A DNA stretch of 6,823 nucleotides, from contig PBNG01000037.1 in NCBI GenBank assembly GCA_002723015.1, positions 86,161 through 92,983 on the forward strand, read 5' to 3'. This DNA is from Roseibacillus sp. GTDB taxonomy: Bacteria > Verrucomicrobiota > Verrucomicrobiae > Verrucomicrobiales > Akkermansiaceae. Positions 1 through 6,768 of this stretch are shown in pieces. Under the pieces are notes generated by a model, which made no database searches, was not told the DNA's origin, and saw only the letters and a list, made by a program, of their open reading frames with translations. The stretch's first letter is position 1. Every line of letters starts with the position of its first letter. Made by a program: the position numbers and the translations under genes.

Positions 1-1371
1 CGCGCCCTCCATGGTCTTGTCTGGAACAATGAGGCCGGACATCTCTGCACTGGCCAGAGCCATGATGAACCAGCCGGTGACCGAGAGGTCTCCCGCCTGA
101 TTGGGCTTGTAGCGCCATCCGCCGCCCTCGTGCTGGGTCTCGCTGATAAAGTCGATGGCAGCCTGAGCCTTCGGGCGCAGGTCGGTGTCCTTGGTCACAC
201 CGTAGGCTTCCACTACGGCAAGGGCCGCGATCCCGTGGTCGTACATGGCATTGCTTTTTGGTTTTGCGCCCCGGAGATCACCGGTTGCCCCATTCTGCTG
301 GCCTACCAGCCACTCGATTCCCCGCTTTACGGTGTCCTGGTATTTACATTCCTCGTCATGAACTTCCCCCCGGCCATAAAAGGCGAGAAGGGCGAAAGCA
401 GTGGCCGCCTGATCGTGACCGCCCTGGCCCCCGGACTTGCTGATATCCCAGCGGCCGTCCTCTTCCTGAGTGCTCGCGAGATAGGCGAGCCCTTTGTCGA
501 CGGCACTCTCGGTTTCCACGCTCCCGCCGAGTTTTGACATTATTTCGGGGTCAGCGAGCGCACTTTCTCGTAGCGAGTAGAGCATGCTCAACTGCCGCTC
601 CACGATCAGGTCAAAGGTGGTTTCCCCAGCCCTGTCCGCAGCGTAGAGGTCAAAGTTGCCCTTGCGGTCCTCCACGTCCTCAAGCATGGCAGCTACTTTC
701 TCGGAAGTGTCGGTAGCGCGGCGTGGCTGATTTGAGGCGAAGTAAAGAACCAGATTGTCGGGTGCGATATCAGGATCAATTTCGTCGAAGGGGGTGTTCA
801 CCCGGGGCGTCAGAGGCAGAGGCCATGCGTATTCGGCACCATCCCATTTCGAGACCCAGATATCAAATCCCCCCTGTCCTCCGGGACGGTCGCTGCTGAA
901 ATAGAGGAGCTCCCCATTGCCACTCAGAGAGGGTGAAATCTCATGGAATGCGCTGTTGAGTGCCCGCATGGGCCGGGGTTCCTTCCAGTTGTTGCCGTCC
1001 CACTCCCGCAAAAAGAGGCTGGCGTTGCCACTGTCCCTCCCGGAGCTGTAGATCATGCGGGCTCCGTTCGACGAGATAACAGGAGTTCCAATGTCCTCCT
1101 CCGGTCCGAATCCGCTTCCGGCAGGCTCTGCATCCTCCCAGAGAACATATCCGGGGGTAACGTCGCGGGCGACCTGATTAAAGGCTATTTGGTCGGTGTA
1201 TGTGTGCCAACGGTCGGGCCTGAGATAGAAAAGAGACCAAAGGAGAAACACGAACACGAGGACCACCGCCATCCAGAAATAGGCACGGAATCGTTGTTTC
1301 CGGGTGACCCCGAGAATCATCCGCTCAGGGTTGGGATCGTCCCCTTTGGGTATAGGCATCTGCGGGCTCAT
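1..1371 (-). CDS. Membrane-anchored PD40 (TolB-like) repeat protein fused to a squalene-cyclase/prenyltransferase-like toroid, 3' end missing
   Basis: The 457 visible codons run without a stop to the window edge, so the C-terminus is missing. The start ATG at 1371 lies 11 bases after the exbD stop. Residues 1-30 are polar and basic, and 31-50 form one membrane helix (VVLVFVFLLW core), so the rest is probably periplasmic. Residues ~95-215 hold three PD40/WD40-like units of the TolB propeller type (TPVISSNGARMIYSS; SPSLSGNGELLYFSSDRPGG; DPDIAPDNLVLYFASNQP). From about residue 288 an alpha/alpha-toroid begins. A clean QW motif spans 293-308 (K-G-x2-Y-L-x3-Q-x3-G-x-W), and later units include QHEGGGW and GDLSVTGW. 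These repeats occur in squalene-hopene cyclases and prenyltransferases, but no DxDD catalytic motif is visible in the part present. A cyclase activity is therefore not supported; a scaffold or binding role is equally possible. Position in the operon suggests it works with the ExbB/ExbD motor. Confidence 0.85.
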   Translation of the reverse strand, partial: MSPQMPIPKGDDPNPERMILGVTRKQRFRAYFWMAVVLVFVFLLWSLFYLRPDRWHTYTDQIAFNQVARDVTPGYVLWEDAEPAGSGFGPEEDIGTPVISSNGARMIYSSGRDSGNASLFLREWDGNNWKEPRPMRALNSAFHEISPSLSGNGELLYFSSDRPGGQGGFDIWVSKWDGAEYAWPLPLTPRVNTPFDEIDPDIAPDNLVLYFASNQPRRATDTSEKVAAMLEDVEDRKGNFDLYAADRAGETTFDLIVERQLSMLYSLRESALADPEIMSKLGGSVETESAVDKGLAYLASTQEEDGRWDISKSGGQGGHDQAATAFALLAFYGRGEVHDEECKYQDTVKRGIEWLVGQQNGATGDLRGAKPKSNAMYDHGIAALAVVEAYGVTKDTDLRPKAQAAIDFISETQHEGGGWRYKPNQAGDLSVTGWFIMALASAEMSGLIVPDKTMEGA

Positions 1372-1382
1372 GTCTTATCAGG

Positions 1383-1799
1383 TCACTTTTCAGTTCGGAC
1401 CGCGATGTTGGCCTCCGGGACTCCCACAAAACGGCAGATGGACATCACGTTGGCCAGATAGAGGTGCTTGGATTCCTTGTCACAGCGAACGAGGACCTTG
1501 ATCTCAGGTTTTTTCTCGCGCTCCTCCTTCATCCATTCGGTGAGTTTTTCCTCCGTCACGGCCTGCCCCATTACGACGTACGCTCCGTTGTCGCGGATAT
1601 TTACCTTGATCAGGTTTCCTGCAGTCTGGGTGAGGGACTGATTGCGGGATTCCACCGGAAGTTTGACGAGGTGATCGACCTCTTCCTCCTTGAAGGTGGT
1701 GGTGACGAGGAAGAAAATGATGAGGATAAACATGACGTCGATCATGCTCGAGATATTGATGATCTCGCCCTGCTCGCTGTCCCTGCTGCGAATTCTCAT
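1383..1799 (-). CDS. exbD: ExbD/TolR-family biopolymer transport protein
   Basis: The product has 138 aa, the usual ExbD/TolR length. It has a short cytoplasmic N-terminus, one membrane helix at residues ~17-36 (SSMIDVMFILIIFFLVTTTF) and a periplasmic domain. Asp21 in the SMIDV motif matches the conserved, essential membrane aspartate of ExbD/TolR/MotB-type proteins that carries protons through the ExbB pentamer. The C-terminal half has the family pattern: I-x-V-x-I-x-x-N-G near 63-72, a KVLVRCDKES strand near 100-109, then a helix and the closing VPEANIAVRTEK. The frame is open upstream to 1910, but that would overlap the exbB 3' end and add 37 residues of non-family sequence. The ATG at 1799, 25 bases after the exbB stop, is preferred. 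No clear Shine-Dalgarno precedes it. ExbD versus TolR cannot be settled from sequence alone, because no TonB or TolA is present here. Confidence 0.93.
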   Translation of the reverse strand: MRIRSRDSEQGEIINISSMIDVMFILIIFFLVTTTFKEEEVDHLVKLPVESRNQSLTQTAGNLIKVNIRDNGAYVVMGQAVTEEKLTEWMKEEREKKPEIKVLVRCDKESKHLYLANVMSICRFVGVPEANIAVRTEK

Positions 1800-1824
1800 A
1801 ATTCGGTTGGTTAGGTGGTGAACC

Positions 1825-2592
1825 CTAGGCGATTGCGTGATCGGCGGGAGTGCTCCTCTCTCTCGCATGGTTGACGATGAAGTCGGTTCCGACCTCGTCG
1901 ATGTGATCAATTATTTTATCAACGCGCGACTGCAGGAACTGGTAAAGAAGCAGGGTTGGGATGGCAATGGTGAGGCCTGCAGCTGTTGTCACAAGGGCTT
2001 CATAAATTCCGGTTGCAAGATCTGCGGTTTTGGCAGCTCCACCGCTCTGGGATGTGCGCTGGAACGCATCGATCATCCCATAAACAGTGCCTAGAAGACC
2101 CAGAAGTGGAGAAACGGCGGCGATGATGGAAAGGCCGCGAAGGCTCCTCTTCAGTTTGTCGGCTTCTCGGATCCCGGCGTCTTCGATCGCCTTGGCGACT
2201 GCTTCATGTCCCGAACCACGCCATTGAAGGCCCGCTTTGAAAACGTGCCCTGCGCTACCCGTGCTCTCCTCGCAATACTGCTCTGCAGACCTGCCGGAGG
2301 GATCGGAGTCCCAGGCTTCTCCCAGCCCCTTTAGAAAACCGTTGGGAAGAACCCTGTCGCGGTTCAGGGAGATGAATCGCTCCAAGGCCAGTGCCAGGGC
2401 GATGATGGAGGCAATACCGAGCGGGATCATGATCGGTCCTCCCTTCTTGATCAGGGTCCACATGGTTTCTTTCTCCACCCCGGAATCCGCCCCGGCCTCT
2501 GCGGCGAGGACTGAGGTCGTGAGGGCCATGAGGAAGAGGACAAATATGCCTGCAGCTTTTTTCCAAGGTTGATTTTTAATGTAGTTGGTCAT
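1825..2592 (-). CDS. exbB: MotA/TolQ/ExbB proton channel family protein with N-terminal signal peptide
   Basis: The 255-aa protein forms the proton-conducting pore with the downstream ExbD. Residues 1-31 look like a signal peptide (basic NYIKNQPWKK, hydrophobic AAGIFVLFLMALT, cleavage near VLA-A). This extension is common in ExbB proteins of many Gram-negatives and absent from short TolQ. Three membrane helices follow at ~52-74, ~152-177 and ~199-220. Family signatures are visible: GGPIMIPLG at the first helix, SPLLGLLGTVYGMIDAF at the second, and E198-A-L-V-T-T-A-A-G-L-T-I-A-I-P at the third. Glu198 corresponds to the conserved pore glutamate of E. coli ExbB. The cytoplasmic loop (~75-150) has the usual size. 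The gene starts 32 bases after the TPR gene stop and 25 bases before exbD, consistent with one transcript. No convincing Shine-Dalgarno precedes the ATG. Confidence 0.94.
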   Translation of the reverse strand: MTNYIKNQPWKKAAGIFVLFLMALTTSVLAAEAGADSGVEKETMWTLIKKGGPIMIPLGIASIIALALALERFISLNRDRVLPNGFLKGLGEAWDSDPSGRSAEQYCEESTGSAGHVFKAGLQWRGSGHEAVAKAIEDAGIREADKLKRSLRGLSIIAAVSPLLGLLGTVYGMIDAFQRTSQSGGAAKTADLATGIYEALVTTAAGLTIAIPTLLLYQFLQSRVDKIIDHIDEVGTDFIVNHARERSTPADHAIA

Positions 2593-2624
2593 GGGAAAAA
2601 TTGAGTGATCAAGGGGTCTTTCGT

Positions 2625-5600
2625 TTATCCGCTGCTACGGAGCTGATCGAGGTACTGGCGGGCCACAATTGCCGCCTTTTCATTAGGGTAGCGGGTGATG
2701 ACATCCTTGAAGCGCTCCTTGGCTTCCCCGCGCTTATCCTGCGCGAGGAGGACGCGGCCAATTTCAAGGATGCCCTTGGCCTGCCACGCGGGATACTTTT
2801 TATAGTGGATTTCAACATTCAGGAACTCCTTCACCGCTTCCTCGTACTTCTGCATGTTGAAATAGCACTCTCCGGTCTGGAACCGGGCCCGGACTGTCCA
2901 GAGGTCTACTGACTTGTCGGCCTCAAGGAGGGGGGCGTACTGGCGGATGGCTTCCCCCGGCTTGTCTGAATTCTCAAGCGACCACGCTAGTCCGAACTGG
3001 GCGTTGCGTCTCCACTTGCTTTCCGGGAAGCGCCCGATGAAGTCGCGATAGGACTTGTAGGCGCTGGGATGTTCAGCAGTTGCGCTCTGCATTTCCGCGA
3101 GGCGCATCAGCATGGACTCCGCGAGGACGGGCCGCAGGTTGCCCTGCTTAATGCCCTCGGCAAAATGCGCCCGGGCGACCACGGTTTCCTTCAACTTGTA
3201 ACGGGATTCTCCAGCTTGGAAGCACATGGAAGCCCGGAGCTTGGAATCGGGGTATTTGACGAGCAGTTCCTCGAACATCCCGGCAGAGGTCTGGTAGTCA
3301 TTCTTGCTGAAATGAGCGGTAGCCAGCTGGTAGAGCAGATCTTCCCGGAGGGCTTCCTCCTTGACGTCGGCGAGAGCCTTCGTAAGGCGTTCAATGACCA
3401 TGTCCTGAGCTCCGCCCTTCAGATTCAGCTCCGCGAGTTCACTTTGGACCTTCACCACGAGAGAGCTGTCACCATACTTGCTCAGGAAACGTTCATAGAG
3501 TTTGGTAGCTTCCGGTTCCCTCTTCTGCTTCCGCTCACACCAGGCCCATTCGTAGAGAGCCTGATCCGCAAATTCAGAATCTGGCCACGTGTCTGAGACC
3601 TTGCGCAGGTGAACCGCCGCAGGACCCCACCTTTCCAGTCGCGCGAGAGAAAGTCCGGCGTAGTAGGTGACCCGCTGGATTTTCTCATGCTGGGGATAGC
3701 GTTGAAGTATCTGAGGGAAGAGGCTTCCGGCCTTGTCGAACTGCTCCAGCTGAATGTAGGCAAGGCCCTGTTGTAAAGCCGCATCGGCAGCGAGTTCATG
3801 CTGATGTTGCTTGGCCACCTCACCGAAATGCAGGGCGGCAGGCTCATGCTTTTTCTCGGTGGCATTGACCCAGCCGAGGAAATAATTCACCCGAACCCTT
3901 TGCGGGGGGGCCCCCCTCTTGAAGGGGTCCTTGTTCTGTTTATCCTCATTGAGGAACCGCTCAAGGGACTGCCGGGAAAGAGAGAGATCTTCGGCCTCAT
4001 AGGCAAGCCGCCCCTGTTCTGCAAGGGCGATAGGAAGGTGTGGCGTGGGGCCAGGGTAGAAGCGCGTAAGGGTTTCCAGATGCTCGAGAGCTTTGCCGGA
4101 TTCCTCCTCCCGGTCATATGCGACGGCAAGTTGAATCAGGGCGGTGTCGACGTTTGGCTCGGTCGAGACCCGCTGGCTGTTCTTTCCCTTCTTTTCCACC
4201 CGGGTGGCAATGAACGTCTCGAGGGGCTCCAGACTCGCCTTCCACTGTTCCTTCTGGAAGTGGGAGTTGCCCACCAGGAAAGCCAGCTGTGCAAAAAGGG
4301 GGCCCTCAGGCTTGCTGGCGAGGAGGGGCGTAGCAGCCGCGAGGGATTGATCCCAGCGGCCTTCATGGTGATGGATCTGGGCGATCCGGAATGCCGCTGC
4401 GAGGGTATTGGAATGGTCCTCGTGGGCCGCGAGAAATTCCTGATAGGCCTTGATTGCGTTATCGGCCTGGCCGAGTAGGAACATATTTTCAGCCCGTAGG
4501 AAACGGGTGTCGCCAGACATTTCATGGTCCTTGAACTTGGACAGGTGTTCATTAGCGAGGTTGAGGCTCGTATTGTAGTCGCCGAGTTTATGGTAGCAGG
4601 TGGCCCTCTGGGCCAGGACTTCCGCAAACTGACCGAAGACTCCGCCGTTGATGCGTCCTAGAGCATCGGCCGCAGTCTTCCAGTCGGGATTGTTGCGACT
4701 CATCAAGGCGTTAGCATAGTCAAAGCGCAGGTCGTCATTAACTGGGGCAATATTGTGGTAATTCCTGACCGCAGGCTCGAGGGTGGCCGCGGCCTGATCG
4801 TAATTTGGTTTTTCGAGGCGAGAAAACACACGTGCGAACCACAGGTTTGCGCGAGCTCCCAAGGAACCATCGAGACCGGTGAGCCTCGACAGGCTATTGC
4901 GGGCTTCGTTGAATTTCTCCTGCTCCAGAAGGCACCTTCCGATGTAGAGCTGGGCCTCCCTGATATTGGGGTTCTCCTGCTTCTGGGCCTCGGGCCGGGT
5001 TTCAGGTTCCGATTTCAGGAAGGCCTCAAACTGCTCTGCCGCTCCGGCCCAGTTAGCGAGGATGAATCTGGTGACCCCGAGCCGATAGTGGCATTCCGTT
5101 TTGTCTGATCCCGTCAGCCCGGACAGGGCGGCCACGAATGCGGGTTCAGCTTTCGCATGTTTTTTAACGATCGTGTAGCACTCGCCCAAGAGGTAAGAGG
5201 ACCTGATTTTCCAGATTACAGCGGCTTCCAGAGAACCTACCTTTTCGAGTTGGCCGGCAGCATCTTCGTAGTTCTTCAACTGGTAATTGGCGAAGCCCTG
5301 CTGGTAGAGCCCCCGGGCGGCCTGGTCAGCAGTCAGCTGGGCCTTAGCAAGTTGGGTCGCCCAGGTGTTGACCTGGTCCCACTCTCGCTTTCCGAAGTAA
5401 ATGTCGCAGATTGCGGCCAGCGCGGATGCCTTGTAGGCAGGGTTCTGGAGGCGGGACTGTTCCTTGATGAAGTGGTCGCGCGCCTGATCTTTCTGGCCAC
5501 TTCGCAGGAGGCATTGTCCCTGCATCAGGATAATTCGGTCCCGGCTCACTTCTTTCGGGAGATTGGGTTTTGAGAGCAGGGCAGTCAGCAGGGGGATCGC

Positions 5601-5870
5601 TTCAACATACTGCTTCTGCGCGTAGAAACTGAGGGCGAGTCCCTGCCGGGCCTGGTCCGCTTTGGGATGAGTGCCGTGCTTCTGAAGGAACTCCCGAAAA
5701 CCTCCTATGGCCGCAGGATAAAGCTTTCGGTTGTAAGCTCCTGTCGCGAGGTAATAGAGATCGAGGGCGGGATCTTTCTGTTGCGCGCGGAGCTGTCCGG
5801 GGTGAAACACCGGAAAGGCGAGAAGCAGAATGCAAATGATTGCGGACTTGCTGCATGTTATTTTCGCCAT
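2625..5870 (-). CDS. Very large exported tetratricopeptide-repeat protein
   Basis: The product has 1081 aa from the ATG at 5870. The frame is open to 5912 (1095 aa), but the 5870 start is preferred. It gives a standard signal peptide (MAKITCSKS, then IICILLLAFPVF, cleavage near LRA-Q29/30) and has a GGGAG-like purine run just upstream. The remainder is almost wholly helical TPR or TPR-like hairpins. Examples are YPAAIGGFREFLQKHG near the N-terminus, AIKAYQEFLAAHEDHSNTLA in the middle, and AKERFKDVITRYPNEKAA at the C-terminus. The spacing of F/Y..FL..YP..... A resembles YbgF/CpoB and BamD-type periplasmic TPRs. No catalytic motif is seen. It is inferred to be a periplasmic scaffold for the ExbB/ExbD machine encoded immediately downstream, by analogy with CpoB in Tol-Pal systems. 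The partner is not identified. It is the first gene of the four-gene minus-strand unit, so its 5' region should carry the operon promoter. Confidence 0.9.
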   Translation of the reverse strand: MAKITCSKSAIICILLLAFPVFHPGQLRAQQKDPALDLYYLATGAYNRKLYPAAIGGFREFLQKHGTHPKADQARQGLALSFYAQKQYVEAIPLLTALLSKPNLPKEVSRDRIILMQGQCLLRSGQKDQARDHFIKEQSRLQNPAYKASALAAICDIYFGKREWDQVNTWATQLAKAQLTADQAARGLYQQGFANYQLKNYEDAAGQLEKVGSLEAAVIWKIRSSYLLGECYTIVKKHAKAEPAFVAALSGLTGSDKTECHYRLGVTRFILANWAGAAEQFEAFLKSEPETRPEAQKQENPNIREAQLYIGRCLLEQEKFNEARNSLSRLTGLDGSLGARANLWFARVFSRLEKPNYDQAAATLEPAVRNYHNIAPVNDDLRFDYANALMSRNNPDWKTAADALGRINGGVFGQFAEVLAQRATCYHKLGDYNTSLNLANEHLSKFKDHEMSGDTRFLRAENMFLLGQADNAIKAYQEFLAAHEDHSNTLAAAFRIAQIHHHEGRWDQSLAAATPLLASKPEGPLFAQLAFLVGNSHFQKEQWKASLEPLETFIATRVEKKGKNSQRVSTEPNVDTALIQLAVAYDREEESGKALEHLETLTRFYPGPTPHLPIALAEQGRLAYEAEDLSLSRQSLERFLNEDKQNKDPFKRGAPPQRVRVNYFLGWVNATEKKHEPAALHFGEVAKQHQHELAADAALQQGLAYIQLEQFDKAGSLFPQILQRYPQHEKIQRVTYYAGLSLARLERWGPAAVHLRKVSDTWPDSEFADQALYEWAWCERKQKREPEATKLYERFLSKYGDSSLVVKVQSELAELNLKGGAQDMVIERLTKALADVKEEALREDLLYQLATAHFSKNDYQTSAGMFEELLVKYPDSKLRASMCFQAGESRYKLKETVVARAHFAEGIKQGNLRPVLAESMLMRLAEMQSATAEHPSAYKSYRDFIGRFPESKWRRNAQFGLAWSLENSDKPGEAIRQYAPLLEADKSVDLWTVRARFQTGECYFNMQKYEEAVKEFLNVEIHYKKYPAWQAKGILEIGRVLLAQDKRGEAKERFKDVITRYPNEKAAIVARQYLDQLRSSG
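3904..3916. repeat. G7C6 homopolymer pair inside the TPR gene
   Basis: Seven G are followed directly by six C, a self-complementary tract within the large TPR gene. On the coding strand it encodes R-G-A-P-P. The reading frame is intact across it here. Such tracts are prone to slippage in replication and to indel errors in sequencing. A one-base change would truncate the 1081-aa protein at about two thirds of its length. Confidence 0.6.
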
Positions 5871-6152
5871 CACTCCCACCCTGACCAAGGAGCGAGGGGC
5901 TGTCATGCTCATTCTTGGGGTGAAAGAATAAAGGTCCGCCGGAGAACCCTACACTATCGTGTGATGATATGGCTTTATCGGGATTACTCAGGGTGCGGAG
6001 GAGCCTTCCCTGCCGCAGCCTACAATTCAATAAAGTTCAACTCTCAAGATCCCTGAAGGGGTCGCCTGTGGTATGGGGAGTAATGGTCCTCCCGAGCTGG
6101 AAGAAGAAGCATACAAGATGGCTTTGGCCCGCAATCCGAGGTTATATGAGCC
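5871..6152. other. Divergent intergenic region between the TPR operon and the selenoprotein gene
   Basis: This spacer should contain promoters for both directions. No strong paired -35/-10 could be identified on either strand. A TACAAT hexamer at 6021-6026 on the plus strand resembles a -10 but has no matching -35. On the minus strand TATCAT (about 5970-5965) is a weak -10 candidate. A small imperfect stem-loop (GATCCC / TGAA / GGGGTC, one G-T pair) lies at 6048-6063. A 30-codon ORF (listed separately) starts in this region. No RNA gene was recognised. Confidence 0.5.
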
Positions 6153-6165
6153 ATGGCCTATATAG
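6073..6165 (+). CDS. Possible 30-aa upstream ORF overlapping the selenoprotein start
   Basis: An ATG at 6073 opens a 30-codon frame ending in TAG at 6163-6165. Its last 13 bases overlap the start of the AhpD-like gene in another frame. The peptide is acidic then basic (ELEEEAYKMALARNPRLYEP) and is not recognised. A purine run AAGGGG at 6056-6061 lies about 11 bases upstream, slightly far for a ribosome site. The overlap could permit translational coupling, or the ORF may be chance. Nothing beyond the open frame supports it. Confidence 0.15.
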   Translation: MGSNGPPELEEEAYKMALARNPRLYEPWPI

Positions 6166-6758
6166 CATATGTTCGCGAGGAGGAGGCTCAGGGGATTTTG
6201 TCTGACATCTACGAAGCGGCGAGAACACGAGCTGGTGGAGTAGCGCACATTATCAAGGTTATGAGCCGGGAACCGGAGGCTCTGGCGGGCTCCATGACCT
6301 TCTATCTCAAGCTCATGAAGTCTCCTAACGGGCTCTCTGCGATGAGGCGTGAAATGCTGGCAGCGGTCGTGAGCAATATCAACGATTGCTATTATTGAAC
6401 ACTTTCCCATGCGGCTGAGTTCGGCCGTGAATCAGGGGATGAGTCCGGGGCACACCAACTGGTTTTTGACTACAGGGAAATGAGGCTCTCTCCTGCGGAT
6501 CGAGCGCTCTGCGACTACGCGGTGAAGCTGACTCTTGCCCCGGGGGAGGCCGGAGAGCCTGACCTTGAGCGGTTGCAGGAGGAAGGCTTCAGCGAGGAGG
6601 CCCTTACCATTGCCGTGCAGGTGATAGGCTACTTCAATTATATAAACCGCGTGGCAGACGGGCTGGGAGTGGACCCCGAGGCATGGATGGCTCCTGATCC
6701 CGGGGAGTGGAGGAGGAAGAAGGCCGATTGGGGGCGGGGGTCTCTTCCGAGTTCCTAG
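6153..6758 (+). CDS. AhpD-like (CMD superfamily) peroxidase-related selenoprotein with CxxU active site
   Basis: One 201-aa frame runs from ATG 6153 to TAG 6756-6758, interrupted only by TGA at 6396-6398 (codon 82). The N-terminus (MAYIAYVREEEAQGILSDIY) and the C-terminal block (RLSPADRALCDYAVKLT, then VIGYFNYINRVADGLGV) match the uncharacterised peroxidase-related branch of the AhpD/carboxymuconolactone decarboxylase family, whose members are about this length. The family active site is CxxCxxxH; here it is C79-Y-Y-UGA82-T-L-S-H86. By alignment to M. tuberculosis AhpD (Glu118, Cys130, Cys133, His137), E67, C79, codon 82 and H86 keep exactly the same spacing, so the UGA occupies the nucleophilic cysteine. 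I infer selenocysteine at 82 and a thiol/selenol-dependent peroxide-reducing or disulfide-exchange role in the cytoplasm; no signal peptide is seen. A GAGG at 6138-6141 may be the ribosome site. Alternatives are a nonsense mutation or a sequencing error at that base. Confidence 0.78.
6396..6398 (+). other. In-frame UGA, predicted selenocysteine codon (U82)
   Basis: This is the only in-frame stop within the 201-codon AhpD-like gene. It falls at the position where the family has the second Cys of CxxC, followed four residues later by the conserved His. Reading continues in frame through 27 codons to the next ATG (6480) with family-like sequence on both sides. UGA is also the only stop codon used for selenocysteine. 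Confidence 0.75.
6404..6439 (+). promoter_or_regulatory. Candidate bacterial SECIS element
   Basis: The upper stem is 6412-6417 paired with 6422-6427 (C-G, G-C, G-C, C-G, U-G, G-C), extended by two G-U pairs at 6411/6428 and 6410/6429. The apical loop is AGUU at 6418-6421. Nineteen bases separate the UGA from the loop, within the spacing known for bacterial SECIS elements, and the loop has a G in its first two positions and a GU as in E. coli fdhF. A lower stem UUCCC/GGGGA (6404-6408 with 6435-6439) can form across an asymmetric internal loop. The pairing was found by eye; no folding energy was computed. The expected partner is SelB. Confidence 0.6.
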
Positions 6759-6768
6759 TCCCGCAGCG

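Noticed and set aside
340..500. Possible frameshift in the PD40/toroid gene near the C6 run at 366-371
   Set aside because: Careful re-reading shows the frame stays open and domain-like from 1371 to 1; codon counting places residue 292 exactly at 496-498.
130..537. 135-codon plus-strand ORF
   Set aside because: It is antisense to the toroid domain of the PD40 fusion gene, which carries clear QW motifs; no family features of its own.
1800..1910. N-terminal extension of ExbD to ATG 1910
   Set aside because: It would overlap the exbB 3' end by more than 80 bases and add polar sequence absent from ExbD proteins; ATG 1799 gives the normal family length.
3798..4478. 226-codon plus-strand ORF antisense to the TPR gene
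   Set aside because: It lies wholly inside a well-supported TPR coding sequence on the other strand, has no recognisable domain, and its composition is that of a reverse-frame shadow.
5871..5912. Longer TPR protein start at 5912
   Set aside because: It is possible, but it gives a 14-residue extension ahead of a normal signal peptide and lacks a purine-rich ribosome site, unlike the ATG at 5870.
6396..6398. Ordinary nonsense mutation making a pseudogene
   Set aside because: Not excluded, but less likely: the stop is UGA, sits at the catalytic Cys position, no other lesion is seen, and a SECIS-like hairpin follows.
6480..6758. Separate 92-aa protein starting at ATG 6480
   Set aside because: It begins in the middle of the AhpD-like fold, is in frame with the upstream half, and the 27 codons between the UGA and this ATG are open and carry the conserved His. 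It is better explained as the rest of one selenoprotein.
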